Origin: Budorcas taxicolor
Taxonomy: Eukaryota > Chordata > Mammalia > Artiodactyla > Bovidae
NCBI RefSeq assembly: GCF_023091745.1
Contig: NC_068912.1
Span: forward strand, 70,791,067 to 70,855,066
Direction: 5' to 3'
Length of the DNA stretch: 64,000 nt
Below the pieces are notes generated by a model. That model was not told the DNA's origin, made no database searches, and was given only the letters and a program-made list of their open reading frames with translations. Below are positions 48,299-59,737 of this stretch, in pieces. Positions within the stretch are counted from its first letter, which is position 1. Each line of letters begins with the position of its first letter. A program made the position numbers and the translations under genes.

Positions 48299-48625
48299 CT
48301 CTTACTAGTTAGCAAACCCGTTAAACTTGAGTTTAACCCACGGTGAATATCCTTAAGGCTTTTTTGGGTCTTTTCTGGACATGCATCCTGTCTGGGTCAG
48401 TGAATCCCACCTCTCCCACCCTTTTCCCTTTGGTAACCTTAAGTTTGTTTTCTATGTCTGTGAATCTATTTCCATTTCCTAAATAAGTTCATTTGTGTCG
48501 TTTTTTTAGATTCCACGTATAAGTGATATCATTTGCTGTTTGCCTTTCTTTGTCTGGCTTGCTTCATTTATGATAATCTCTAGGTCCATCCATTTTGCTA
48601 CAAATCACATTATTCTATTCTTTTT

Positions 48626-48893
48626 TACAATGGCACCCCATTCCAGTACTCTTGCCTGGAAAATCCCATGGGTGGAGGAGCCTGGTAGGCTGCAGTCCAT
48701 GGGGTCTCTAAGAGTCGGATACGACTGAGCAACTTGACTTTCACTTTTCACTTTCATGCATTTGAGAAGGAAATGGCAACCCACTCCAGTGTTCTTGTCT
48801 GGAGAATCCCACGAATGGGAGAGCCTGGTGGGCTGTAATCTATGGGATCGCACAGAGTCGGGCATGACTGAAGCGGCTTAGCAGCAGCAGCAG
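48626..48893 (+). mobile_element. Bov-A2 dimeric SINE in L1
   Basis: Plus-strand dimer: first unit to 'atacgactgagcaacttgac', linker 'tcacttttcactttcatgca', second unit ending in AGC repeats. It lies in inverted orientation to the Bov-A2 330 bp upstream. Confidence 0.93.
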
Positions 48894-48894
48894 C

Positions 48895-49100
48895 GATATT
48901 ACATTATATATAATATATAATATTACATATATTATTAATATATATAATATATATAATTATATAATATATAATAATAATATATAATATATAATATATAATT
49001 ATATATATGTATATTATGTATACACATATTATGTATATTATATAATATATATAATATACATAATATATATATAATTATATATAATATTATATATAATATA
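48895..49100. repeat. About 206-bp AT-only microsatellite
   Basis: Almost purely A and T in irregular TAT/ATA units with a few G or C interruptions (around 49009-49031). It directly follows the AGC tail of a Bov-A2 and is self-complementary. Confidence 0.95.
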
Positions 49101-49546
49101 CATGCCACATCTACTTTTCAATTCATCTGTTGATGAACACTTAAGTTGCTTCCATGTCATGACAATTTTAAATAGTACTTCGATGAACATTGGGTTGGAT
49201 GTATCTTTTCAGATTATGTCTTTCTCCAGATATATGCCTAGGAATGGGATTGTGGGATCATATAGTAGCTCTATTTTTAGTTTATTAAGGATCTTCCATA
49301 CCATTCATTGTGGTTTTACCAGTTTACATGCCCATAAACAATGTAGTGGTTTGTTTATTCTCCACACCATCTTCAGCATTTATTATTTATAGACTTTTTT
49401 TATGTTGGCTATTCCAACTGGTGTGAGATGATACCTAACTGTACTTTTGATTTGAACTTCTCTAATAATTGGCAATGTTGACTATCTTTTTAGGTACCAT
49501 ATGGCCATCTGTATGTGTATTCTTTAGAGAAATGTCTATTTAGATC

Positions 49547-49561
49547 TTCTACCCATTTTTT
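49547..49561. repeat. Left target-site duplication of the RNPS1 retrocopy
   Basis: TTCTACCCATTTTTT here and TTCTGCCCATTTTTT at 51486-51500, one mismatch. Both are the same L1 sequence, so it was duplicated on insertion. Confidence 0.85.
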
Positions 49562-51485
49562 TTGCACTCTAATCCTAGGTTTATTCAACACAATTATTTT
49601 ATTCTACACAACAAAACGGAAACACAGCATTATCTAAAATGCTGCAAAGTTAAAAAACTCAAAACAGAAAATTAATAATACTGACTGTACAAGAAAAGCC
49701 AGAAAAGAATGTACATGTTGCCAAGGTAACTTGCACAGCCTCCATGAATACCAAAACCACAGGGGGTTTTGTGATGACCTATCGAGCTGGCTTGCAACTT
49801 ACCATTTCAGAAAGAAAGGGAGATGTGGGTGTGTTTGTGTGCACACATGTGTATACACATGAGTACATGTGAAAAGAATCATTTTGGGCAGATAACAGGC
49901 AATATTTGACCCTAGAGATCAGAAGACTCAAGCAGGGAAACAGGGTCAGGCTAACAGGAAAGGCAGTTGTGTAAAAGCATTCCGTTTCCCGTAGGACTCT
50001 GCAGGCCAGCAGGTTAGGTCCTGACCAGACCACCAGAGGGGCCCCAGATCATCTGTGGAATGGCAAAACAAGCTCCCACCTGGAGCTGTAACACCACTTG
50101 AAGCCCTCTGTTCATCCCTGCTGACTTTGCCGTTGAACTAACTCTCAGGAACTGGAAGTGTGGAATCTTTCTAGCCAGAAAGTAAGAGGTCATCCTTATA
50201 AGCACAACCCCAAACCAACAACATGCCTGCAACCCAAATCATGCTGACAGAGGAAATATCTCAGTTGGTTGCTTCATCTTTGAAGCCTGCCCCCAAGTGA
50301 GGGATTTCTTTCCTGGCAATACTCCTTGGCTAGAAAAGTGACAAGAGTGTGTTGGATGGGATACAAGTCACAGGGGCAGGACTTCAGTGGCCCTGCTTAT
50401 AGGAACAGTCGGAGCTGGAGTGCCTTCTTTGGCGGGCCACAGGAGGAGCAGGCTTTCCTTTGCAAAGAGGCCCTGTGCCAAGGGGAAAGCGACCTTCTCC
50501 TCATCCATGGGAGTGACCTGTGCCATGTGGGAGGTGGTAGTAGCATTCTCCTGAGAGGACTGACTGGAATTGCCGGTGGAGCTGGCTGAGGCCAGGGGAC
50601 CAGCACAGCAGTGGCAGTGCTCTCCTGACCATCAATTTGTCCTCCATCCATGTGCTTCAGTGTCTTTTCCACCTCATCTGGATTCTCAAACTCCATTTAT
50701 GTGTTGTCTTTAGACAGATAGGGGTGCATCCTTTCCACAGACATGTCAGTCATCAGTCTTCCCAGAGTTGGAGTGTATCTGCATGATGTGATCCTTGGTC
50801 ACGTTCATGGTGAGCCTCCTGATGTGCACTTTGGTGGGTTTGGGGGAAGGTTTCTGCCTTTTCTTTTCATTTTCTTCTCTTTTGGGAGGTTTGAATTTGG
50901 AGGGGGAGCCCCACCTGTTGTCATATTTGCCCTGAGAAGGACTCTGAGACCCAGAGGTGCTGCTGGAGCTGGAGATGCAGGATATGCTGGAACTTCTGAG
51001 AGGCTGGAGGCTGAGGATGAGCCGGAGCTGCTGCTGGAGGCCGTGCTGGGGCCCAAACTGGAGATGGAGCCAACTGAGACCTGGTGCTGCTGCTACCACT
51101 GGAAGCACTGCACCACTTTTGAGTTTCATACCAGTCATGATCCTTCTCTCCTGACTCCTTGGTGGTCACTGTATCTCTAGAGCGATCCTTGGAGTTTTAT
51201 CAGAGTGATCTTTGCACTTGGTAGGAGAAGGAGCAGGAGCCCTAGTGCTGGACCTTTTATTGTCTTTGACTCATAGCAAACTTCTCTTTCACCTCTAAGA
51301 AATCCATTCTCCCCTTCCGAGGTGTTAAAAGCAGCAATGGGGACCTCACTTATCTGAACTCTCACTTCTAACTTAAATCTGAGAAATGATCCCTGATCAA
51401 GTGAAATTTACACCAAAGTGCAGACTCTTCCCACCTCCATAACCTCCTCCAGCTATGCTCAGCCTCTGAAGCAGGCATTTCTCTG
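49562..51485 (-). pseudogene. RNPS1: Processed pseudogene of RNPS1 (retrocopy of the mRNA)
   Basis: RNPS1 is a nuclear RNA-binding, serine-rich protein of the exon-junction and ASAP complexes that activates splicing. This minus-strand copy has no introns. The start-codon position is at 51305-51307 (MDFLEVKEK, resembling the RNPS1 N-terminus). A Ser-rich region follows at about 51140-50940 (GSSSTRSQ). Next come KPPKREEN and PKPTKVHI-RL near 50880-50810, which lead into the RRM (NVTKDHIM). The RRM end lies at 50696-50610 (MEFENPDEVEKTLKHMDGGQ), then the Pro/Arg-rich tail to the TAA at 50397-50399. It is dead: TAA at codon 17 (51257-51259) plus several frameshifts, for example after 50746. A 5' UTR of about 175 bp and a 3' UTR of about 830 bp are included, which suggests a near full-length cDNA. 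TSDs flank it inside an old L1. Confidence 0.93.
49580..49585 (-). promoter_or_regulatory. Relic polyadenylation signal of the RNPS1 retrocopy
   Basis: TTTATT on the plus strand, that is AATAAA on the coding strand, about 17 bases before the T run (49556-49563) that stands for the short remaining poly(A) tail. Inherited from the source mRNA. Confidence 0.8.
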
Positions 51486-52057
51486 TTCTGCCCATTTTTT
51501 CATTGGATTCTTTTACTTGTTTGTTTGTTTATTGAGTTATATGAGCTGTTTGTATATTTTAATTTGAGATTAATCTCTTGTCAGTTACATCATTTGCTAA
51601 TATTTTCTCTGATCCTATAGGTCTTTTTGTTTTATGGTTTCCTTTGCTGTGCAAATGCTTTTAAGTTTAATTAGGTCCCATTTGTTTATTCTTGTTTTAT
51701 GTCCCCAGGTGAAATGTCTTGATTTCCCAAAGAGTTTCTACCCAGCTTTATTTTGGGATCTCAGATTTTCGATTTGTATTTCTCAGTCCACACTGCTTTC
51801 CCCTGGGGTCTGTGGATCAGCAGTTCCCTGCAGTTTTTACAGTGTTCACCACTGTTTCTTTGGTTTCTAGCCTGGAATCTTTATTTCCATTTCTCTTCTG
51901 ATCTTTAGGTCAGGTGAGAGACAAACTAGTCAATCAGGCAGCCCCAAAACAAGCTGGAACATTCCAAAAAATTCTACCCAGTTCCTTCCAACGAAAGTAA
52001 GAGAACTGACATTGGTTTGATTTCTACCAACTCTGCTTCACCACACTGGGAAAGGAA

Positions 52058-55000
52058 TCAGTTCAGTTCAGGTCAGTTCAGTTGCTCAGTCATGTCTGAC
52101 TCCTTGCTACCCCATGAACTGCAGGAGGCCAGGCCTCCCTGTCCATCACCAACTCCTGGAGTTCACTCAAACTCGTGTCCATCGAGTCAGAGATGCCATC
52201 CAGCCTTCTCATCCTCTGTCGTCCCCTTCTCCTCCTGCCCCCAATCCTTCCCAGCATCAGAGTCTTTTCCAATGAGTCAACTCTTCAAATGAGGTGGCCA
52301 AAGTACTGGAGTTTCAGCTTTAGCATCATTCCTTCCAAAGAACACCCAGGACTGATCTCCTTTAGAATGGACTGGTTGGATCTCCTTGCAGTCCAAGGAA
52401 CTCTCAAGAGTCTTCTCCAACACAATGGTTCAAAAGCATCAATTCTTCGGCCCTCAGCTTTCTTCACATTCCAACACTGACATCCATACATGACCACTGG
52501 AAAAACCATAGCCTTGACTAGATGGACCTTTGTTGGCAAAGTAATATCTCTGCTTTTCAGTATGCTATCTAGGTTGCTCATAACTTTCCTTCCAAGGAGT
52601 AAGCATCTTTTAATTTCATGGCTGCAGTCACCATCTGCAGTGATTTTGGAGCCTCCAAAAATAAAGTCAGACACTGTTTCCACTGTTTCGCCATCTATTT
52701 CCCATGAAGTGATGGGATCAGATGCCATGATCTTCGTTTTCTGAATGTTGAGCTTCAAGCCAACTTTTTCACTCTCCTCTTTCACTTTCATCAAGAGGCT
52801 TTTTAGTTCCTCTTCATTTTCTGCCTTAAGGGTGGTGTCATCTGCATATCTGAGGTTATTGATATTTCTCCCAGAAATCTTGATTTCAGCTTGTGCTTCA
52901 TCCAGCCCACCATTTCTCATGATGTACTCTGCATAGAAGTTAAATAAGCAGGGTGACAATATACAGCCTTGCCGTACTCCTTTTCCTATTTGGAACCAGT
53001 CTGTTGTTTCATGTTCCGCTCTAACTGTTGATTCCTGACCTGCATATAGGTTTCTTTAAGAGGCAGGTCAGGTGGTCTGGTATTCCCATCTCTTTCAGAA
53101 TTTTCCACAGTTTATTTTCCACACAGTCAAAGGTTTTGACATAGTCAATAAAGCAGAAATAGATTTTTTTCTGGAACTCTCTTGCTTTTTCCATGATCCA
53201 GCGGATGTTGGCAATTTGATCTCTGGTTCCTCTGCTTTTTCTGAAACCAGCTTGAACATCTGGAAGCTCACAGTTCATGAACTGCTGAAGCCTGTCTTGG
53301 AGAATTTTGAGCATTACTCTACTAGCGTGTGAGATGAGTGCAATTGTACAGTAGTTCGAGCATTCTTTGGCATTGCCTTTCTTTGGGATTGGAATGAAAA
53401 CTGACCTTTTCCAGTCCTGTGGCCACTGCTGAGTTTTCCACATTTGCTGGCATATTGAGTGCAGAACTTTCACAGCATCATCCTTCAGGATTTGAAATAG
53501 CTCAGCTGGAATTCCATCACCTCCACTGGCTTTGTTCGTAGTGATGCTTTGTAAGGCCCACTTGACTTCACATTCCAGGATGTCTGGCTCTAGATGAGTG
53601 ATCACACCATCGTGATTATTTGGGTTGTGAAGATCTTTTTTGTACGGTTCTTCCTTGTATTCTTGCCACCTCTTCTTAATATCTTCTGCTTCTGTTAGGT
53701 CCATACCACTTCTGTCCTTTATCAAACCTATCTTTGCATGAAATGTTCCCTTGATATCTCTAATTTTCTTGAAGAGATATCTAGTCTTTCCCATTCTGTT
53801 GTTTTCCTCTATTTCTTTGTGCTGATTGCTGAGGAAGGCTTTCTTATCTCTCCTTGCTATTCTTTGGGACTCTGCATTCAGATGCTTATATTTCCTTTTC
53901 TCCTTTGCTTTTCACTTCCCTTATTTTCACAGCTATTGGTAAGGCGTCCTCAGACAGCCATTTTGCTTTTTTGCATTTCTTTTCCATGGGGATGGTCTTG
54001 ATCCCTGTCTCCTGTACAATGTCCCGAACCTCATTCCATAGTTCATCAGGCACTCTATCTATCAAATCTAGTCCCTTAAATCTATTTCTCACTTCCACTG
54101 TATAATCATAAGGGATTTGATTTAGGTCATAGTCATACCTGAATGGTCTAGTGGTTTTCCCTACTTTCTTCAATTTAAGTCTGAATTTGGCAATAAGGAG
54201 TTCATGATATAAGCCACAGTCAGCTCCCGGTCTTGGTTTTGCTGACTGTGGTTTCCATCTTTGGCTGCAAAGAATATTATCACTCTGATTTCAGTGTTGA
54301 CAATCTGGTGATGTCCATGTGTAGAATCTTCTCTTGTGTTGTTGGAAGAGGGTGTTTGCTATGACCAGTGCGTTGCCTTGGAAAAACTCTATTAGCCTTT
54401 GCCCTGCTTTTTTCCGCATTCCAAGGCCGAATTTGCCTGTTACTCCAGGTGTTTCTTGACTTCCTACTTTTGCATTCCAGTCCCCTATAATGAAAAGGAC
54501 ATCTTTTCTGGGTGTTAGTTCTACAAGGCCTTGTAGGTCTTCATAGAACCATTCAACTTCAGCTTCTTCAGTGTTACAGTTGGGGCATAGACTTGGATTA
54601 CTGTGATATTGAATGGTTTGCCTTGGAAATGAACAGAGATCATTCTGTCGTTTTTGAGACTGCATCCAAGTATAGCATTTCGGACTCTTTTCTTGACCAT
54701 GATGGCTACTCCGTTTCTTCTAAGGGATTCCTGCCCACAGTAGTAGATATAATGGTCATCTGAGTTAAATTCCCCCATTCCAGTCCATTTTAGTTCGCTG
54801 AAGTTCACTCTTGCCATCTCCTGTTTGACTACTTCCAATTTTTCTTGTTTCATGTTCCTATGCAATATTGCAATATTGCTGTTTACAGCTTCGAATCTTG
54901 CTTCTATCACCAGTCACAAACAACTGGGTATTGTTTTTGCTTTGACTCCATCCCTTCATTCTTTCTAGAGTTATTTCTCCACTGATCTCCAGTAGCATAT

Positions 55001-55230
55001 TGGGCACCTACTGACCTGGCGAGTTCCTGTTTCAGTATCCTATCATTTTGCCTTTTCTTACTGTTCATGGGGTTTTCAAGGCAAGAATACCAAAGTGGTT
55101 TGCCATTCCCTTCTCCAGTGGACCACATTCTGTCAGACCTCTCCACCATGACCTGCCCATCTTGACTAGCCCCACACAGCATGGCTTGGTTTCATTGAAT
55201 TAGACAAGGCTGTGTCTGTGTGATTAGACT
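52058..55230 (-). mobile_element. BovB LINE, essentially full length (about 3.2 kb)
   Basis: Antisense from the 3' tip (ttcagttcaggtcagttcag) through thumb, palm, finger, linker and endonuclease to the 5' UTR. That UTR includes 'gaccacattctgtcagacct', 'ctccaccatgacctgcccat' and 'gaattagacaaggctgtg' near 55200-55217. It is the longest copy in the window and the only one that reaches the 5' UTR start. Confidence 0.95.
52270..54910 (-). pseudogene. BovB endonuclease/reverse transcriptase ORF remnant
   Basis: Broken into open pieces by frameshifts and stops. Endonuclease N-terminal part at 54521-54910 (NFSELKWTGMGEFNSDDHYI); middle part at 54291-54665 (FIIGDWNAKVGSQETPGVTG, with the Asp and Asn of the DWNAKVG motif kept). 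Linker at 53886-54173. Linker to RT finger at 53021-53794 (YFCFIDYVKTFDCVENKLWK, where the usual DHN reads EN, a one-codon loss). Palm and thumb at 52285-52959, with NNLRYADDTTLKAENEEELK placing YADD near 52837-52848. The catalytic DD of the RT is preserved, but no single frame spans the protein. It is dead. Confidence 0.92.
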
Positions 55231-55869
55231 GAATAGGGAGCTGCAAATAAAGATGTTATGAAATGTCTTACTTTTCTGTCAATTTATTAATACATATTTT
55301 CATTAAATATTAATAAGTATTATCTTTCTGATAAAATATATTTTCTGCCATATGTTTCTACATCTAAATGATCCCTTGAAATATCTGACTCTTTTGAATG
55401 TGGCTTTTTCTGAATTGAATGCTTACTTAGTTGCTGTAAATTATTGACTCATTTCCAGAGCTTGTATAAAGCTGTTTTAGCCATTCTGTAGTTATTTATT
55501 TGATTTCCCTATGAAAGATTGAGGATATGGGTGGTACTCTCTTAGATTCCTAGTCTACCATCTTTCTGACGCATTATTCTTGTATTTATTTCATCCATTT
55601 TATCTTTCTAGAATCCCTATTATTCAGACAGACCTCTTGGACTGATCCTCTTACTTTCCTACTTTTTATAACCTACTTCCTCCTTTCTTAATTTTCCCTC
55701 TTTTATGGAATATTTACTGAGTTTTTCCTTCTAACTCTGTTTTTTAAATTATGTAATCAAAATTCTAAAATCCACACTAAAATACACAACAAGAGTTCCT
55801 AGTTAATAGATGCAATTTAGTTAATAGATGCAATTTATTCTCCTTATCCTAAAATACTAATATCACATA
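55231..55869. other. AT-rich DNA, partly LINE-like
   Basis: About 640 bp without a gene. 55590-55700 ('attattcagacagacctctt', 'ggactgatcctcttactttc') resembles antisense old LINE 5' sequence, low confidence. Confidence 0.4.
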
Positions 55870-56050
55870 GATTTGATGTTTTTTATTGGAATATAGTTTC
55901 CTTACACTTCTGTGTCAATTTCTGCTGTACAGCATAGTAAATCAGCCATACTTACACATATAGCCCCTCTTTGTTGGATTTCCTTCCCATTTAGGTCACC
56001 ATAGAGCACTGAGTTCTCTGCAAAACTTGATATGATGACCCTCATTCCCC
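55870..56050 (-). mobile_element. L1 3' UTR fragment
   Basis: 'tttctgctgtacagcatagt', 'ggatttccttcccatttagg' and 'tcaccatagagcactgag' are the standard antisense order of the artiodactyl L1 3' UTR. Confidence 0.78.
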
Positions 56051-56814
56051 AATTTTTCAGTCAGGTACCCTGGAATCCTTAGCTGTACTTATGTCCCCGA
56101 ATATAGAATCTCTCTAGTTTAACTTTTCTGCAAAATGAATCTTTAATCTCCCATCTCCTACAAAGGGATGGAAGAGTCACTTGGTTACATATGGTTGCTA
56201 AAAGTTCTGTTGACATAATTATGCCTTTAAAACAATTATTTAAGTCATGTTTCCAATTCTCTGCCTTTTTAGTGTTCTGTATTGTGAATCAGCTTTCTTC
56301 TTGTTTCCTTGCAGTAAATTTTAACTTTATAATATTTATTGTCCATTACCTTTTATTCATCTGCTTTCCTGCTTCCAATTTTTTTAATATGTCACTGCTA
56401 TTTTCTTTCTTTCTTTCTCATTGTCTTTACATGTTTTTTTCATTTTTTTATTATGGTACTCAGCTGCAGGGAGGAAGCAAAAATTAATATGTTGAAACAA
56501 TTTAACTTATTCTTTTAAATCTGAAATAAACATTGATATTTTAAATTGAGCTGACTAGTATTCACAATTTATATTAGATATGTGAAAAGAAGGTAAGATA
56601 AGAATGTGAAAAGGAGGGAATATGAAGTTTTGGAACATATATTCTGTTAGAGACAAGGGAGTTTTAACCCTTGGAAAATGTCAGTTATAAATTATGCTGA
56701 ATTCTGATTGACTTCCTTCTCAAGGGAATACTTTTTGTAGCCATCATCAGCGGATCATGAAGATTAAAATGTGTTAACCATCCCAGATAATGTCACATTG
56801 TAACATTTAATTTA
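56051..56814. other. AT-rich DNA, no feature recognised
   Basis: About 760 bp with CTTT repeats at about 56404-56418. No gene. Confidence 0.4.
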
Positions 56815-56975
56815 ATTTATTGTTTCCCTTTTATAGATGAGGAAAGTGAGTTTAAAGAACTAAGATAGTTTACTCAAGGTCAAATAATCCATAAGTGCCA
56901 GAGCTTTGCTGTTCCCAGGCTGTTTCCTGATTCAAAGTCTAATGGCTTTTCTATTTCACCATGATGCCTCCTGAG
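56815..56975 (-). mobile_element. MIR SINE
   Basis: 'ttttatagatgaggaaagtg', then 'actcaaggtcaaataatcc', 'agtgccagagctttgctgtt' and 'ttctatttcaccatgatgcc' give the MIR core and flanks in antisense. MIR is an ancient tRNA-derived SINE. Confidence 0.82.
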
Positions 56976-57989
56976 GACCATAAATGTATCACTATGAAAT
57001 AATTAAAATCATATGCATCGGAATATGGTTGTATTAGATTAAGCTATCTGAATCCATGAGGCCTAATAAAATCTGTCACTCCCTCTGTCATTCCAAATAT
57101 TGTGGGACCACCCACTTTGTATAAAATTCTATTAATTATTTCCTATTTATTCTAATATTCCTGATGTTTAAAAAAAGCCATGAAAGTTAAAGAGTATCTT
57201 ACTTATCTAAAATCATTATACTTATCTAAAAACATTGGAATTAGAGTAAAAAATAACATTTCTCCCTATATTTTTAAATTTAAATCACAGACAATTACCT
57301 TATACTTGCTTTAACAAATTGGTCAATTTTAATCAGCTAGAAATTATACTGATGTTACTTCAACAGTTTAGTATTTTTTTTGCATAAGATTTTATCAATT
57401 CAGTATTAAAGATCACTTTTATTTTTTTAACTAAGTATTTTCTGTTGCTTTCCAATTATTGCATTTTTATATTTAGGATTATCTTAAATCATTCTACCAA
57501 TTTCTATACAATAATATATTCAAATATATAGTCAAAGTGATATAGAATGAGAAATACTTTTCTACTGAGCAGTGTTTCTCCTTTCTTCACTATAAAGATT
57601 TCCTTTCAGAATGATTGGTATAATTTCTTTCTCTGAACATATTCAAGTGTGAGTTCAATAAACCTTAGTTTGAAAGATTAGGAAGTTTGACAGTTTCTTT
57701 CTACTATTTAGTTAATATCAGGTAATACCATTGTGTTTGTGATGCAAACCTTTCTGCACTAGTTAATTCATTTCCTCTAAAATGAAAGATGAGCAATTCT
57801 GGGAGTACTGAGTGAGAGGAGTGCTTTTGCAATCCCACAGGAAGCAGCGTCTTTTAACTTTCATGATTTTCATAAGAAGAACCTTTTTCAATCCCAGCTT
57901 ATACCTACTCTTTGATATTTGTAAAAAAAAAGTAGTTATGACAAATTCTTAAGTCCATTGGATCAAACTTTGCATAGTTATCCAAATAT
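56976..57989. other. AT-rich DNA, no feature recognised
   Basis: About 1 kb. No gene, RNA or named repeat. Confidence 0.4.
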
Positions 57990-59243
57990 TCTATTTTTAT
58001 TATCCAATTACTTCTGCCTCCTGATTTTTCTTTTGTCTACTTAACCAAGAATTGAAAGAGATACACTGAAATCTTCCACTATAATTGCGAATTTGTTTGC
58101 TTCTCCTTAATTCTGTCAAATTTTGTTTTCCTCATTTTGAGGTTATTTTATTAAGTACCTACCTGATTATAATTGATACACATTTTTGGTAAGTTGAACC
58201 TTTTATTATTATCTATTTACCTTCTCTCTTCCTAATAATGTTTTTTTCTTCGTATTTTGTTGTCTGATGTTAGTATATATGCTCAACTATATTTTAGTTT
58301 AAATTTTCCATATATACTTTTTCATCCTTTCATTTTGAATTTATATATATATAATGAAAATAGGAAATTGCTGGTCCAGTTCTGTAGTCCATTTATTTTT
58401 ACTATATTTATTGAGATAACTGGGCCTATTTCTAGCTTCTACTTTTTTCCAGTTCTAATCTTGTTTACTTTCTTGTTTTTTCATAGTAAGTATCTATATT
58501 TTTCCTTTCCTTTGACTTATTATTTTGAAATAATTTCAAATTGCAAAAAAGGCACATATATTACAAGTTAATCCTAAATACCCTTCACCTGTTCCCCAGA
58601 TGTTACCATCTTATATAATCATAGCACAGTTATCAAAACAGGAATTTAATTAACATTCATACCATACTGGTGGTTCAGATGGTAAAAAATCTGCCTGCAG
58701 TGTGAGAAACCCAGGTTCAGTCCCTCCAGTCAGGAAGATCCCCTGGAGAAGGAAATGGTAACCCATTCCAGTATTCTTGCCTGGAGTATTCCATGGACAG
58801 AGGAACCTGGCGGACTGTCCATAGGGTTGCAAAGAGTCTTGCGGGACTGAGTGCCTAACACTTTCACTCTCATACAATCCTATTAATTTATCTGTGAACC
58901 ATATTCATGTTTTAACAGTTGTGTAATGTTTTTGATTTGTCCAGGATCCAGTCCTAATATTGCCTAGGTTTTAGTTGCATCATTTTTGTTTAATTTTAAT
59001 TTTGAAACCTTTTTTTAAGAAACTACAAATCTTGTTATTTGTTGACCTTTCCATATCTTTTGCAGCATCTCCTTGATTTATTTCTTAACTTGTTGCACCT
59101 CACTTTTCTTCAAAAGTATTTATTACGTGAGGCTATAGTAGAAAACCTTTCACCTTTTATCCTAGACACTAATTTTTTACCTCACATTTGAATAATAAGT
59201 TGACTAAATTTTTAAGTCTATGTTTAAGATTATTTTCTTTCTA
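57990..59243 (-). mobile_element. Old L1 fragments (ORF2 endonuclease part and a 3' UTR part)
   Basis: 57990-58500 follows the antisense ORF2 endonuclease region ('cactgaaatcttccactat', 'ttgttgtctgatgttagtat', 'ctgtagtccatttattttta'). 58520-58960 follows an L1 3' UTR ('cccttcacctgttccccag', 'gttaccatcttatataatc', 'tgtccaggatccagtcc'). Two different fragments abut. A SINE sits in the second. Confidence 0.65.
58664..58868 (+). mobile_element. Bov-tA SINE in L1
   Basis: Head partly lost ('actggtggttcagatggtaa'), box-B region 'ggttcagtccctccagtcag', tail ending 'gggactgagtgcctaacact'. L1 homology continues on both sides. Confidence 0.91.
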
Positions 59244-59737
59244 TACAAGCATACCTCAGTTGTTGTTGTTTTGTTTTGTTTTTTTCCGTACTTTGTGAAT
59301 GTGCATTTTTACCAACTGAAGATTTGTGGCAAAACTACATCAAGCAAGTCTCCTAAACACGGTTTTTCTAACCACATTTGCTCTCTTTGTGTCTGCTTCA
59401 CATTTTGTTAATTCTTGCAGTATTTCAAACTTTGTAATTATTAAATTTGTTACGGTGATCTGTAATTATATTTGATCTTGCTATTGTAATTGCTTTGGGA
59501 CACCACAAACCATGCCCATAAAAATGACTAACTTAATCAATAGCTGTCATATGCATTCTGGCTCCTCCACCCACCAACCGTTCACCCGTGTCTCCACCTC
59601 TCTTTGAGCTTCCCTTATTCCTTGAGACACAAAAATAGTGAAATTAGGCCAATTAATAACCCTACAGTGGCCTCTAGATGTTCAAGTAAAGGAAGATTCA
59701 CACATCTCTAACTATAAATCAATAGCTAGGAATGATT

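Larger units (their letters stand above)
42430..48390 (-). mobile_element. Old L1, long minus-strand copy or copies with many insertions
   Basis: In antisense order: 3' UTR (42430-42600), 3' part of ORF2 (42620-44007: 'cattgaatggttttgatacc', 'ctggctaggacttccagtac'), RT region (45170-46100: 'gtctggctttggtatcaagc', 'gggagccatctggtcttcag', 'tttgctgcatcccataag'), endonuclease region (46330-46800: 'tctgttaggtccagttgatc', 'aagtctcctaccattt'), and a 5' region (about 46840-48390). Interrupted by SINEs at 44008, 44246, 44957, 47454 and 48024 and by a BovB at 44463. Whether the part after 46840 belongs to the same copy is unsure. No intact frame. Confidence 0.78.
48395..51950 (-). mobile_element. Second old L1, 3' UTR and ORF2 3' part, broken by SINE, AT repeat and a pseudogene
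   Basis: Blocks 48395-48625 ('agattccacgtataagtgat', 'ctctaggtccatccatttt'), 49101-49561 ('tcatctgttgatgaacactt', 'ccaactggtgtgagatgata', 'gaaatgtctatttagatctt') and 51486-51720 ('gagttatatgagctgtttgt', 'tttcctttgctgtgcaaatg'). These are consecutive in L1 antisense order, so the material between them was inserted. The stretch 51720-51950 is less certain. Confidence 0.8.

Noticed and set aside
50743..51180. Plus-strand 145-codon frame over the RNPS1-like region
   Set aside because: It is the antisense of the Ser-rich part of the RNPS1 retrocopy; the minus strand carries the recognisable protein.
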